Shown here: piece after piece, positions 16,626-23,719 of the stretch
How positions within the stretch are numbered: position 1 is the first letter of the stretch
How the letters are laid out: each line of letters starts with the position of its first letter
Source: CAZRXG01 sp964603985
Lineage (GTDB): Bacteria > Chloroflexota > Anaerolineae > Aggregatilineales > UBA3940
Length of the DNA stretch: 44,920 nucleotides
Direction of reading: 5' to 3'
NCBI GenBank assembly: GCA_964603985.1
Contig: CAZRXG010000036.1
Location: forward strand, 1-44,920
Program-made: the position numbers and the translations under genes
The notes under the pieces: generated by a model
The model's database searches: none
What the model saw: only the letters and a program-made list of their open reading frames with translations
Told to the model about the DNA's origin: nothing

Positions 16626-16630
16626 GCGTT

Positions 16631-16709
16631 TAGCCGGTCGGCGATCAGCCGGTCAGCGATCAGCCGGTCAGCGATCAGCCGGTCAGCGATCAGCCGGTCA
16701 GCGATCAGC
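16631..16709. repeat. 15-bp tandem repeat, left of the assembly gap
   Basis: At least four near-perfect copies of AGCGATCAGCCGGTC run into the gap. The first unit has GGCGATC for AGCGATC. The total copy number cannot be known because the array is interrupted by 100 Ns. Confidence 0.95.
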
Positions 16710-16809
16710 NNNNNNNNNNNNNNNNNNNNNNNNNNNNNNNNNNNNNNNNNNNNNNNNNNNNNNNNNNNNNNNNNNNNNNNNNNNNNNNNNNNNNNNNNNN
16801 NNNNNNNNN
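16710..16809. other. Assembly gap of 100 Ns
   Basis: Exactly 100 N positions lie inside the 15-bp tandem repeat. This is the usual placeholder for a gap of unknown length, so the repeat probably broke the assembly. Confidence 0.98.
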
Positions 16810-16892
16810 AGCGATCAGCCGGTCAGCGATCAGCCGGTCAGCGATCAGCCGGTCAGCGATCAGCAGTCAGCGATCAGCCGGGCAGCCGGTCA
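16810..16892. repeat. 15-bp tandem repeat, right of the assembly gap
   Basis: Further copies of AGCGATCAGCCGGTC degenerate towards the right end (AGCAGTCAGCGATCAGCCGGGCAGCCGGTCAGC). The related motif on the opposite strand at 37107-37143 shows that the unit also exists elsewhere in the window. Confidence 0.9.
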
Positions 16893-16979
16893 GCTTGCTC
16901 TCCCCCGAAACAACCCTATACTGAGGCGAAAGCCCGGCAGGGGAGAAACAACAGCCGGATCAAACCGTTAAAGTACAGC

Positions 16980-17007
16980 AAACCCCTTACCATTGCAGTC
17001 TGCTGAT
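16980..17007. repeat. 28-bp dispersed repeat, copy 2
   Basis: Matches 274-301 in 26 of 28 positions. It lies 54 bp upstream of the lipoprotein start codon, in the same orientation relative to the gene as copy 1. Confidence 0.6.
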
Positions 17008-17060
17008 ACTGGAGTCACAGGCCGCGCCGGGGTCTATTATCCGAGGAGGTCTATCTCAAC

Positions 17061-18074
17061 ATGGATCACAATAAGACACATAGATGGATGATACTGGTAT
17101 TGGTCGTGGCGGCCCTGTTCGCGGCGCTTGCCTGCGGCAGCACAGCAGCGACCGCGCCGCCGCCTCAGGAGGAGGTTCTCCCCACGCCTGAGCCGACCGC
17201 CGAAGTCCCGGTAGAAGAACCCCCCGCCGAGGTCGCCGAACCCTCCGAGGCTCCCGGCGAAGCCGCCGAACCCCTCGAAGCGGTCGAGCGGGCGATCAGG
17301 GACGCGGTGCTCAACCGCGACCGCGAGGCGATGATCGGGCTGATGGGCGACCCCTTCGTCATCGCCTGGTGGCAGTCGGAAGGCTCGGAGTGGACGCCCG
17401 CCGAGGCCGCCGACGAGCTGATCAACGGCTGGCTGCTGCCGGGCAACCCGCTCACTTTCTTCGAGCCGGAGGCCGGATACCTGACCGGTTTGCTGGGCGG
17501 CATGGACCCGCTCACGATGTGGGGGCCGGACGTGGACGCCGTCAGCGCCCTGTACAGCACAGGGTGGGGCTCCAACGGTTACAGCGAGGCGCTGTTGATC
17601 GTCGCCGCCAGGCCGGAGGGCGGCTTCTACTGGCACGCCACGCTGGTCGCCCCTGAGGGATTTGGCGGTGTCCCGCAGGGGGATAACGCCACCATTCGCG
17701 AGAGCTTCGAGATCGAGGTCATGCGGGCGATTGTCGAGCGGGACTACGACATCATGCCCGGCCTGATGGGCGAGCAGTTCGAGATCAGCGGCTGGCAGGC
17801 CGGTGGGGCCGCGTGGTCACCGGAGGAGGCCGTCGAGCGGCTGCGCACCGAGTTCTACCCGCCGGAAGGGGACATCGTCATCTTTGATACCCAGGCGGAC
17901 ATCGCCGCGCTGCTCGGCCAGAACCCGGCTGATTTCTTCGGCGGCGGCGTCAGCTTCCTCTACAGCGTGGGCTGGGGGCCGGAAGGCAATGGCGAGGCAG
18001 TCGTGGTGATCGACGCCACCGGCGACGGTGTCCTGTACTGGCGGGGCATCCTGGTCGCGCTGTACGGCTTCTAA
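17061..18074 (+). CDS. Lipoprotein with a duplicated domain of unknown function
   Basis: A 337-residue exported lipoprotein. The signal peptide (ILVLVVAALFAALAC) ends in a lipobox with Cys25, and a Pro/Glu/Ala-rich linker (residues 30-70) follows. Two related halves then run from about 72-200 and 215-337. Each has a helix with an REAM/DYDIM-GLMG motif, an aromatic-rich strand containing SxGWG, and a closing FYWHATLVA or LYWRGILVA strand. This suggests a tandem NTF2-like or similar alpha+beta fold. No catalytic residues can be assigned. A GAGGAGG ribosome site lies about 12 nt before the ATG. Confidence 0.75.
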   Translation: MDHNKTHRWMILVLVVAALFAALACGSTAATAPPPQEEVLPTPEPTAEVPVEEPPAEVAEPSEAPGEAAEPLEAVERAIRDAVLNRDREAMIGLMGDPFVIAWWQSEGSEWTPAEAADELINGWLLPGNPLTFFEPEAGYLTGLLGGMDPLTMWGPDVDAVSALYSTGWGSNGYSEALLIVAARPEGGFYWHATLVAPEGFGGVPQGDNATIRESFEIEVMRAIVERDYDIMPGLMGEQFEISGWQAGGAAWSPEEAVERLRTEFYPPEGDIVIFDTQADIAALLGQNPADFFGGGVSFLYSVGWGPEGNGEAVVVIDATGDGVLYWRGILVALYGF

Positions 18075-18105
18075 GGGGCTGCGTTTCGAGGACTGCGAGG
18101 TTGGT

Positions 18106-18138
18106 TGTAGGAGCAGGGGACGGCCCCCTGCTCCTACA
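18106..18138. repeat. REP-like hairpin with GTAG foot
   Basis: A perfect 14-bp inverted repeat, TGTAGGAGCAGGGG (18106-18119) and its complement (18125-18138), surrounds a 5-nt loop. The GTAG at its foot fits REP elements handled by RAYT enzymes such as the one at 10728-11333. It may also end transcription of the lipoprotein gene, although no T-run follows. Confidence 0.75.
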
Positions 18139-18203
18139 CCTGTGGGTGCATCACATGCTTCGAAGTGGATGGCAGGCCACTCCACTTCTTTACATCTTTT
18201 TCA

Positions 18204-18232
18204 CAATTATCCGCGAAATTGAGTGTTATAAT
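18204..18232 (+). promoter_or_regulatory. -10 box and inverted repeat upstream of the histidine kinase
   Basis: TATAAT (18227-18232) is preceded by the inverted repeat CAATT-N8-AATTG (18204-18221) in a locally AT-rich patch, about 180 bp upstream of the kinase start. The repeat could be an operator. No -35 box at ideal spacing is seen. Confidence 0.4.
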
Positions 18233-18404
18233 CCGGTCAGGAGGAAACCCGGCGCGCGTGACGAGGGAGACTGTCATTTTGGCGGCTGCGGCGTATGACA
18301 GCGCGCCCGGCAGATCGCCGAGCGCCTCGCGCCGGGCCTGACGCCCGCCATGACCGGGCTGCGAAGTGTTTCAAACGAGCGGAAAGAGTGACAGTGTTCG
18401 TGCT

Positions 18405-19823
18405 ATGAGTGACCTACCTACACCCCAGGGTGGACATGCCTCGTCCTACATCCGGGCCGTCGAGCAGTTGCAGCAGGGCGACTACGACATTACTCTGACC
18501 CCCGCACCCACCGGCGAGATGAGCCGCCTGGGCGCGGCCTTGCAACGCCTGGCCTGCATGCTGGAGGAGCGCCACCGCGAGCTGGAGAAGCTCGACCACA
18601 TCACCGCCAACATCAACGCCGGACTGCTGTTGGAGGATATCCTCGACAGCGTTTACGAGGATTTTCGCGGCCTGATCCCCTACAACCGCATCGGCCTCTC
18701 GCTGATCGAAGAGGACGGTACGGTGCAGTCGTGTTGGGCCAGAACCGACCAGCCGGTGATCAAGCTTGGGAATGACTACACAGCGCCGCTGGAGGGCAGC
18801 AGCCTGAAACGCATCATCGAGACCGGCACCCCGCGCATCCTCAACGACCTGGAAACCTACCTCAAGGAGCACCCCGATTCCGAATCGACACGCCTGATCG
18901 TCGCGGAGGGCATCCGCTCGTCGCTGACCTGCCCGCTGGTCACCAACGGTGAGCCGGTCGGGTTTATCTTCTTCTCCAGCGTCGAGCCGCACACCTACAC
19001 CGAGGCGCACGTCGAGTCCTTCCGGCGGATCGCGGGACAGCTTTCGGTGATCGTCGAGAAGGGGCGGCTGGCCTCGGAGCTGGCCGCGCAGAAGACGGCC
19101 ATCGAGCGGCAGAACGAAGAGCTTCAGCAGCTCAACGACTTCAAGGACATGGTCCTGGCAATGGCCGCCCACGACCTGCGCAACCCCGGCGCGCTGATCG
19201 AGATGGCGGTTGACCTGATGCTCAACCCGGAGATGGCGCTCACCGAGGAAGAGCAGGCCGGGCTGCTGCAAGAGATCTCCGGCCAGACCCTCCACATGCT
19301 GGCGCTGATCGACGAGCTGCTGGACGTATCGCAGATCGAGTCGGGCAAGCTGGAGCTTAACCTGGAGCCGGTCAGTGTAGAGGGCTTTCTGGCCGAGGCG
19401 GTCAGGCGTCACACCCGGCTGGCCGCGCCAAAAGGCACGCGCGTGGTGCTGGAGGAGGGCGAGGAGGGAACGGTCGTGGCCGACTGGAACCGTCTGCGCC
19501 AGGTGATCGACAACCTGATCTCCAACGCGGTCAAGTATTCCCCGGCGGGGAGCACGGTGCACATCTGGGCGGAGCGCGTCCCCTCCGGCTGGCGGATCAA
19601 CGTGCGGGATGAAGGGCCGGGGATCGAGGCCGACGAGCGCGGCGCGCTGTTCCAATACTTCTCGCGGCTGTCGGCCCGACCGACCGGGGGCGAAAAAAGT
19701 ACCGGGCTGGGCCTGGCGATCACACGTAAGGTGATCGAGGCGCACGGCGGGCAGATCGACGTGGACTCCGGGCCGGAGCGCGGATCGACCTTCTGGTTCA
19801 CGCTGCCGGAGGCGGAGGAGTAG
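18405..19823 (+). CDS. Soluble GAF-domain sensor histidine kinase
   Basis: A 472-residue kinase without membrane segments. A short HAMP-like or helical N-terminus (YIRAVEQLQQGDYDITLTP) leads to a GAF domain (about residues 60-215), then a coiled coil (ELAAQKTAIERQNEELQQLNDF). Next come the DHp helix with the phospho-His in MAAHDLRNP (H256) and the HATPase domain, with N box (DNLISNAVKYSP), G1 (DEGPGI), F box (LFQYF) and G2 (TGLGLAI). All catalytic boxes are intact. I chose the ATG at 18405; a GTG at 18366 is in frame. No response regulator is adjacent. A terminator follows. Confidence 0.9.
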   Translation: MSDLPTPQGGHASSYIRAVEQLQQGDYDITLTPAPTGEMSRLGAALQRLACMLEERHRELEKLDHITANINAGLLLEDILDSVYEDFRGLIPYNRIGLSLIEEDGTVQSCWARTDQPVIKLGNDYTAPLEGSSLKRIIETGTPRILNDLETYLKEHPDSESTRLIVAEGIRSSLTCPLVTNGEPVGFIFFSSVEPHTYTEAHVESFRRIAGQLSVIVEKGRLASELAAQKTAIERQNEELQQLNDFKDMVLAMAAHDLRNPGALIEMAVDLMLNPEMALTEEEQAGLLQEISGQTLHMLALIDELLDVSQIESGKLELNLEPVSVEGFLAEAVRRHTRLAAPKGTRVVLEEGEEGTVVADWNRLRQVIDNLISNAVKYSPAGSTVHIWAERVPSGWRINVRDEGPGIEADERGALFQYFSRLSARPTGGEKSTGLGLAITRKVIEAHGGQIDVDSGPERGSTFWFTLPEAEE

Positions 19824-19869
19824 CCGCCGCGCCGCGTGCGGGGAGCGTCCCCGTGTTTGCAGCCTGACG

Positions 19870-19898
19870 GACCGGCCGGGCAGCCGGTCTGTTTTTTT
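19870..19898 (+). terminator. Rho-independent terminator of the histidine kinase gene
   Basis: GACCGGC (19870-19876), a 6-nt loop and GCCGGTC (19883-19889) are followed by TG and seven Ts. It lies 46 bp after the stop codon. Confidence 0.9.
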
Positions 19899-19945
19899 GC
19901 TGGCGATGGGAGGCCGTGACGCACGTCAGGGCGGTTTTGTAAGTA

Positions 19946-20019
19946 TGGTATTCCAGCGGCCAGCGTCCCCGGTCGGCCTGTTTTTCGCGGATGAGGGCCG
20001 GATAGCGGACGCCCGTCCA
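19946..20019 (-). pseudogene. Internally deleted fragment resembling the toroid-protein gene
   Basis: Positions 19946-20000 closely match 22762-22816, which encodes the REKQDDQGRWPLEYH segment of the alpha/alpha-toroid gene. The next 20 bp (GATAGCGGACGCCCG) match a region near the 5' end of that gene, around 23612-23626. The roughly 790 bp between them are missing. This looks like the scar of a decayed paralog with a large internal deletion. Confidence 0.55.
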
Positions 20020-20078
20020 CCGGGCCGATCACGCAGCTCCTCACACGGTTCCACCGGAGCTTACACACCCGCGCGCCG
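20020..20078. repeat. 59-bp direct repeat, left copy
   Basis: Matches 21339-21397 with three differences, in the same orientation. The two copies bracket the DUF6941-hicA-hicB genes, 1319 bp apart. Confidence 0.85.
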
Positions 20079-20160
20079 GTGGTGGCGAGCCGGTGCGGGA
20101 TGGGTGATGGGGATTGGATTCGAGGAAGGCGAAGCAGAGGTTCCGGCTGCAAAAGGGTGC

Positions 20161-20193
20161 TATAATGGCTGGGATATTGTGGAATTCTACAAT
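20161..20193 (+). promoter_or_regulatory. -10 box with overlapping operator-like palindrome
   Basis: TATAAT (20161-20166) is followed at 20176-20193 by ATTGTGGAATTCTACAAT, an 18-bp palindrome with one mismatched pair. The palindrome covers the expected transcription start, a classic repressor position. The HicB-like protein encoded downstream is one candidate binder. Confidence 0.55.
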
Positions 20194-20207
20194 AAAGGAC
20201 GTCGGGT

Positions 20208-20618
20208 ATGAAGCTGATGATGTTGATCGCGGCTGACTACGCAAGTATTGACCGAGCTACAAGCAAGCTCAACATACTTGGCGCGTTCACTCGGATCAGC
20301 GCAAAAAAGTTCCCCACCAAGCATAGTAGAATGGCTGTGGTGGTCAAAATCCGGGCCGAGCTTGGCGATCATTCAGATCGGCGTGTTCTATCGGTTGTCA
20401 TGGCGGATGAAGATGGAACTGAGCATATGAAGGTCTCCGGACCATTTCAGCTGCCGCCCGGTCATGGCGGGGTGCGTCCTGAATTCAATGCCGTGCTGGA
20501 ACTCAACGGCCTGAAATTCCCGAAGCCCGGAACTTATGAATTCAGGGTTTTTGTGGACGAAGAGATGCTGGGCTATACCTCGATTGAGCTTGTGGAAATT
20601 GAGCAATCGTCGGAGTAA
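20208..20618 (+). CDS. DUF6941-like protein
   Basis: A 136-residue protein. MKLMMLIAADYASIDRATSKLNILGAFTRI matches the start of DUF6941 proteins, a family of unknown function whose members often carry 'KLNILGIF' near the N-terminus. The remainder is beta-rich (PPGHGGVRPEFNAVLELNGLKFPKPGTYEFRVFVDEEML), like a C2- or immunoglobulin-like sandwich. The start follows AAGGA with 9 nt spacing. It is the first gene of a three-gene unit with the HicA/HicB-like pair (2-bp gap to the next gene), inside the direct-repeat-bounded cassette. Confidence 0.65.
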   Translation: MKLMMLIAADYASIDRATSKLNILGAFTRISAKKFPTKHSRMAVVVKIRAELGDHSDRRVLSVVMADEDGTEHMKVSGPFQLPPGHGGVRPEFNAVLELNGLKFPKPGTYEFRVFVDEEMLGYTSIELVEIEQSSE

Positions 20619-20620
20619 AG

Positions 20621-20908
20621 ATGGCGTCGAAAAAGGCGTCGAAGTTGTTGGACGCAATGAGGCGCTCTAAGGCCAAGTGGAAGCGTAAAGACCTTGTCTC
20701 GTTGTATGAGGGGTATGGTTTTACAATAGAATCGAGGGGCAAGCACGATCTCGTGACGCATCCTGACTTTCCACAGCTTGTCACATACCTTCCACGTCAC
20801 AACAAGGTTGCAAAATACTTAGTCGTGCAGGCAGTTCGGATGGTTGACCGTCTGAATGAACTCAAAGAAGCGCAGGGAGGGGAGACCGGTGACCACGATA
20901 AGGGATGA
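20621..20908 (+). CDS. HicA-like mRNA interferase toxin
   Basis: A 95-residue protein with the HicA/YcfA layout. KRKDLVSLYEGYGFTIESRGKHDLVTHPDFPQLVTYLPRHNKV contains the glycine followed by the His (SRGKH) that serves as catalytic residue in HicA toxins. It has an N-terminal lysine-rich extension of about 18 residues compared with minimal HicA. The next gene, HicB-like, overlaps it by 20 bp. HicA cleaves mRNA and is neutralised by HicB. Confidence 0.75.
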   Translation: MASKKASKLLDAMRRSKAKWKRKDLVSLYEGYGFTIESRGKHDLVTHPDFPQLVTYLPRHNKVAKYLVVQAVRMVDRLNELKEAQGGETGDHDKG

Positions 20909-21248
20909 AGCGAGAAGGTTGGCAATGAGGCCGTATATACTGGTTGTATTCCGGGATGAAACGACGGATGATGAGCCGGTTTACGTGGCTTTAAATCCTG
21001 AACTTGACGGGTGCGTGGCGCAGGGTGACAGTATGCAGGAGGCACAGGAGAACCTGGAGGAGTACCGTATCGATCACATTGAACACCTGCTGAAACACAA
21101 CTTGCCCGTACCCGGACCAGCCTTACCTGAACCGGCCTGGATGGCAACAACGATTGAGGAGGACAGCGTAATCTGGCCGGGGGGGCAGGAAGAATCCTTT
21201 GTTGGTATCGAGAGCCGCGTTAGCCTGGGGTTAGTGAGCTGCCCCTAA
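20889..21248 (+). CDS. HicB-like antitoxin
   Basis: A 119-residue protein. YILVVFRDE...PVYVALNPELDGCVAQGDSMQEAQENLEEYRIDHIEHLLKHNLPVPGP is the degenerate RNase-H fold of HicB antitoxins (Pxl.Gc.aqGds..EA..n). I chose GTG at 20889 because a strong AGGGAGGGGAG site precedes it inside the end of hicA; an ATG at 20925 is also possible. No C-terminal HTH or RHH domain is visible; the tail (IEEDSVIWPGGQEES) is unlike one, so DNA binding is uncertain. Confidence 0.72.
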   Translation: MTTIRDEARRLAMRPYILVVFRDETTDDEPVYVALNPELDGCVAQGDSMQEAQENLEEYRIDHIEHLLKHNLPVPGPALPEPAWMATTIEEDSVIWPGGQEESFVGIESRVSLGLVSCP

Positions 21249-21338
21249 CTTGATTACAAATACCCCGTTACCCCAGTGATTGCGCCACGTCGATCAACTC
21301 CCGCCGTCGCCGACCCGTACCACAGGCAGCGACGCCCG

Positions 21339-21397
21339 CCGGGCCGATCACGCAGTTCCTCACACGGTTCCACCGGGGCTTACACACCCACGCGCCG
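21339..21397. repeat. 59-bp direct repeat, right copy
   Basis: Matches 20020-20078 at 56 of 59 positions. It lies 91 bp after the HicB stop codon, in a 307-bp stretch (21249-21555) where I find nothing else to annotate. Confidence 0.85.
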
Positions 21398-21555
21398 CAT
21401 CAAAAACCAGCCCGCCAGTGGTGGCTGTGCCGTTAATCGCGGTATGGGCTGTGTTTTTGGATGATTGGATCAGAGATAACGTTTACCCATAGTGTACGTA
21501 AGGAACATGGCAATTATCCCTTGGCAGTAGGTACGGGGTGGTGTAACATGATGGT

Positions 21556-22290
21556 ATGGACGAACTGCGGAAAGTGGGGTGGTTCGGCTCACTGGTCGGG
21601 AGGCTGGTGACGCTAATAGGTGCCCTTGGTGGGCTAATTCCGTTTTATGAATTCATAATCAGGGAATTAGTTCCTTCGTCACCTAGTTTATCAGAACTAC
21701 TTAGAAATATGCCTGTCTGGGCATGGGTGAGCTTGGGGGCAAGTGTTTTATACTGGACGATTGGACTTGAACTGCACAGGCGCTATTTGAATAGGCTAAG
21801 GCTTGCAATGAGGATTCAATGTGGACAGGGGGCTAGTGACGAGAGATGGGTGACGGTGCTTATCCATAATAAGTCGCGCCAAGACGCTGAAGACTGCGAA
21901 GCCGACTTAATTGAAGCCACTAGAAATGGGAGCGATCAGAACTTAACGGCTACTGTTTCTCTATTATGGAGCGAGGGGCACAAGGATGTAACGCGGGGAG
22001 AATCTGAATGGGAACAAAGAAGAGGAAAACGAACCATTAAAGCAGGCAGGAAAATGACGATTGATGTTGTCCGTTCTGAGCGTGAAAAGAACATAGTTAA
22101 GTTTGAAACGCAAGATGAAAATCCACTACGTGGGCCAATAGGTAGCTATGAGGCTCATATAGAATTTCATGGATGTTATGGCGCCAGAGAGTTTACAAGC
22201 AACTTTGTTATACCGTTCATTTATACTGGTGGTAGAGAGTTGACTTGTGATGAACCAAGATGGGATGAAGTGAAAACAAAATATGTCTGA
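21556..22290 (+). CDS. Orphan membrane-anchored protein, AT-rich
   Basis: A 244-residue protein I do not recognise. Two hydrophobic segments lie near the N-terminus (about residues 10-36, LVGRLVTLIGALGGLIPFYEF, and 52-70, VWAWVSLGASVLYWTIGL). A cytoplasmic or external beta-rich domain of about 165 residues follows (VTVLIHNKSRQDAEDCEADLIEA resembles a domain of immunoglobulin type). Base composition is clearly AT-richer than the neighbours, suggesting recent transfer. The ATG at 21556 has no strong ribosome site. It lies next to the TA cassette, so it may be part of the same accessory island. Confidence 0.6.
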   Translation: MDELRKVGWFGSLVGRLVTLIGALGGLIPFYEFIIRELVPSSPSLSELLRNMPVWAWVSLGASVLYWTIGLELHRRYLNRLRLAMRIQCGQGASDERWVTVLIHNKSRQDAEDCEADLIEATRNGSDQNLTATVSLLWSEGHKDVTRGESEWEQRRGKRTIKAGRKMTIDVVRSEREKNIVKFETQDENPLRGPIGSYEAHIEFHGCYGAREFTSNFVIPFIYTGGRELTCDEPRWDEVKTKYV

Positions 22291-22664
22291 CAACAAGAAA
22301 AAGCCCAAAGGAGTGCAATAAAACCAAAGAATTTCCGCTCACCCGTGAAGGGTTCTATGACGTTCTCAGATCAACGGTGAAACCAGTCAAGGGATAGTTG
22401 CCAACTATGGATTAGTGATCAGCGGTGTAGGTGGGGGTGATCTTGGCTGCTGATTCTCTGGTGTTGTAGCCGCGTTTGGCCGCCAGATAGGTAGCGACTC
22501 GAATTCGGGACTTGTGGTAGGGCGGCGCACAGCACCCACGCCATAAGTGCCCCGTCACCCCGCCGATTACGCCGCCTCGATTACCAGGATACCACGTTTT
22601 CCCCCACGCACAAAAGGTAACGATATTAGGGATATAGGGACTTATACGGGATCCGGCGCGTGCG
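22291..22664. other. Intergenic region without recognised features
   Basis: I see no gene or terminator. A 32-bp stretch at 22552-22583 is about 75% identical to 21265-21296. This may be a decayed dispersed repeat, but the match is weak. Confidence 0.4.
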
Positions 22665-23687
22665 TCACCCCACCGCCTTGAGCGCGCGCAGTGCGCGCAG
22701 CGTGACCCACTTGTTAGGCTGCTTCTTCTCCCCGAAGTCCACCCACGTCTTGCCCGTGTAGTGGTATTCCAGCGGCCAGCGTCCCTGATCGTCCTGTTTT
22801 TCGCGGATGACGGCCAGCGCGTTCGCCAGCCGGGGATCGCCGCCGTAGCCCAGCCTGACCAGCGCCTCGACGTTTTGCAGCAGGTCGGTGATGTAGAACA
22901 CCGGGAAGCCGAACTTCCACCAGTTGCGGCTCGGTTTGTCGCCGTAGGCTGCCGGGTAGTCGGCCTGTGCCGGGTCGGTGCTGAAGAGGAACGCCGCGCC
23001 CCGCTCAATCGCCCGCTCGATCAGCGGCGTGCGGCGCTCGGCGGGCAGCCTGCCAAAGGCCAGCATCACCTTGATCCCACCCCAGGCGCAGGGGAGCTTG
23101 CCGTTATACACGCAGGCAAAATCCGGCCCACTGTTGCCCGACGCGTAGAAGCGCACCGCCGCCTTCCGGTCGTCCGCCGGGGCGACGCCCTCGCCGGTCA
23201 CGCTGCGGGCCATCCACTCGAAGGCCGCCTCCAGCCGGGGATCATCGCAGCCCAGATCGATCAGCGCCTCGCACAGGTGGCCCTGCAAACAGTCGAGTGT
23301 GCCCGATGGCGCGGTGCGCGACGTGTGGCTGAAGCGCCCCTCGGTCACGAGCGCGTTGTCGAGCAGGTAAGCGCACGCCCGCGCGATGCGCTCGTCCTCC
23401 TCCGCCGATGCGCCCAACTGCGCCAGCGTGATGATCGTCCAGATCGTCCCCCGGTACGCCGGTTGGTAGCCCACGCCCGGCTCGGCCCAGAAACCCGCCT
23501 CGTCCATCTCGGCCAGGATGGCCGCGATAGGTCCCTGCGTGTGTGCTGCCTCCCGCGCGGCGGCCAGTTCGGGGTCGCCCGGTGGGAGGTCCAGGAGGTC
23601 ACGCAGGGCCAGGTAGCGGACGCCCGGTGTGTCGGCCTCCAGCAGCCAGGGAAGTGGATCGCCGTTGAGCTGTTCCTGCCAGGACAT
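22665..23687 (-). CDS. Alpha/alpha-toroid (terpenoid-cyclase-like) protein
   Basis: A 340-residue soluble protein built of helical repeats with Gly/Trp-rich turns (YRGTIWTIITLAQLGAS, GRWPLEYHYTGKTWVDFGEK, NKWVTLRALRALKAVG), as in squalene-cyclase/prenyltransferase toroids. It starts SWQEQLNGDPLPWLLEADTPGVRYLALRDLLDL. Similar proteins in Chloroflexota are sometimes labelled nitrogen-fixation protein NifH, but no P-loop or cluster Cys pattern is present. The ATG at 23687 follows GGAGGGA with 7 nt spacing. It is the last gene of the long minus-strand directon, 32 bp after the MBL gene. Its function is unknown. Confidence 0.72.
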   Translation of the reverse strand: MSWQEQLNGDPLPWLLEADTPGVRYLALRDLLDLPPGDPELAAAREAAHTQGPIAAILAEMDEAGFWAEPGVGYQPAYRGTIWTIITLAQLGASAEEDERIARACAYLLDNALVTEGRFSHTSRTAPSGTLDCLQGHLCEALIDLGCDDPRLEAAFEWMARSVTGEGVAPADDRKAAVRFYASGNSGPDFACVYNGKLPCAWGGIKVMLAFGRLPAERRTPLIERAIERGAAFLFSTDPAQADYPAAYGDKPSRNWWKFGFPVFYITDLLQNVEALVRLGYGGDPRLANALAVIREKQDDQGRWPLEYHYTGKTWVDFGEKKQPNKWVTLRALRALKAVG

Positions 23688-23719
23688 GTGTGTTCCCTCC
23701 ATCTTTAGCCCGCCGCCCG

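Noticed and set aside
16631..16892. CRISPR array
   Set aside because: The repeats are directly adjacent 15-mers without spacers, and no cas genes are in the window.
16624..16971. Protein of SDQPV repeats across the gap
   Set aside because: The frame runs through 100 Ns and depends on the repeat unit length; no start or ribosome site, so it is treated as repeat DNA.
22552..22583. Third copy of a dispersed repeat shared with 21265-21296
   Set aside because: Only about 24 of 32 positions agree, which is too weak to call without an alignment score.
22665..23687. NifH (nitrogenase reductase), a label used for similar proteins
   Set aside because: There is no P-loop and no cluster-binding Cys pattern; the sequence fits an alpha/alpha toroid.
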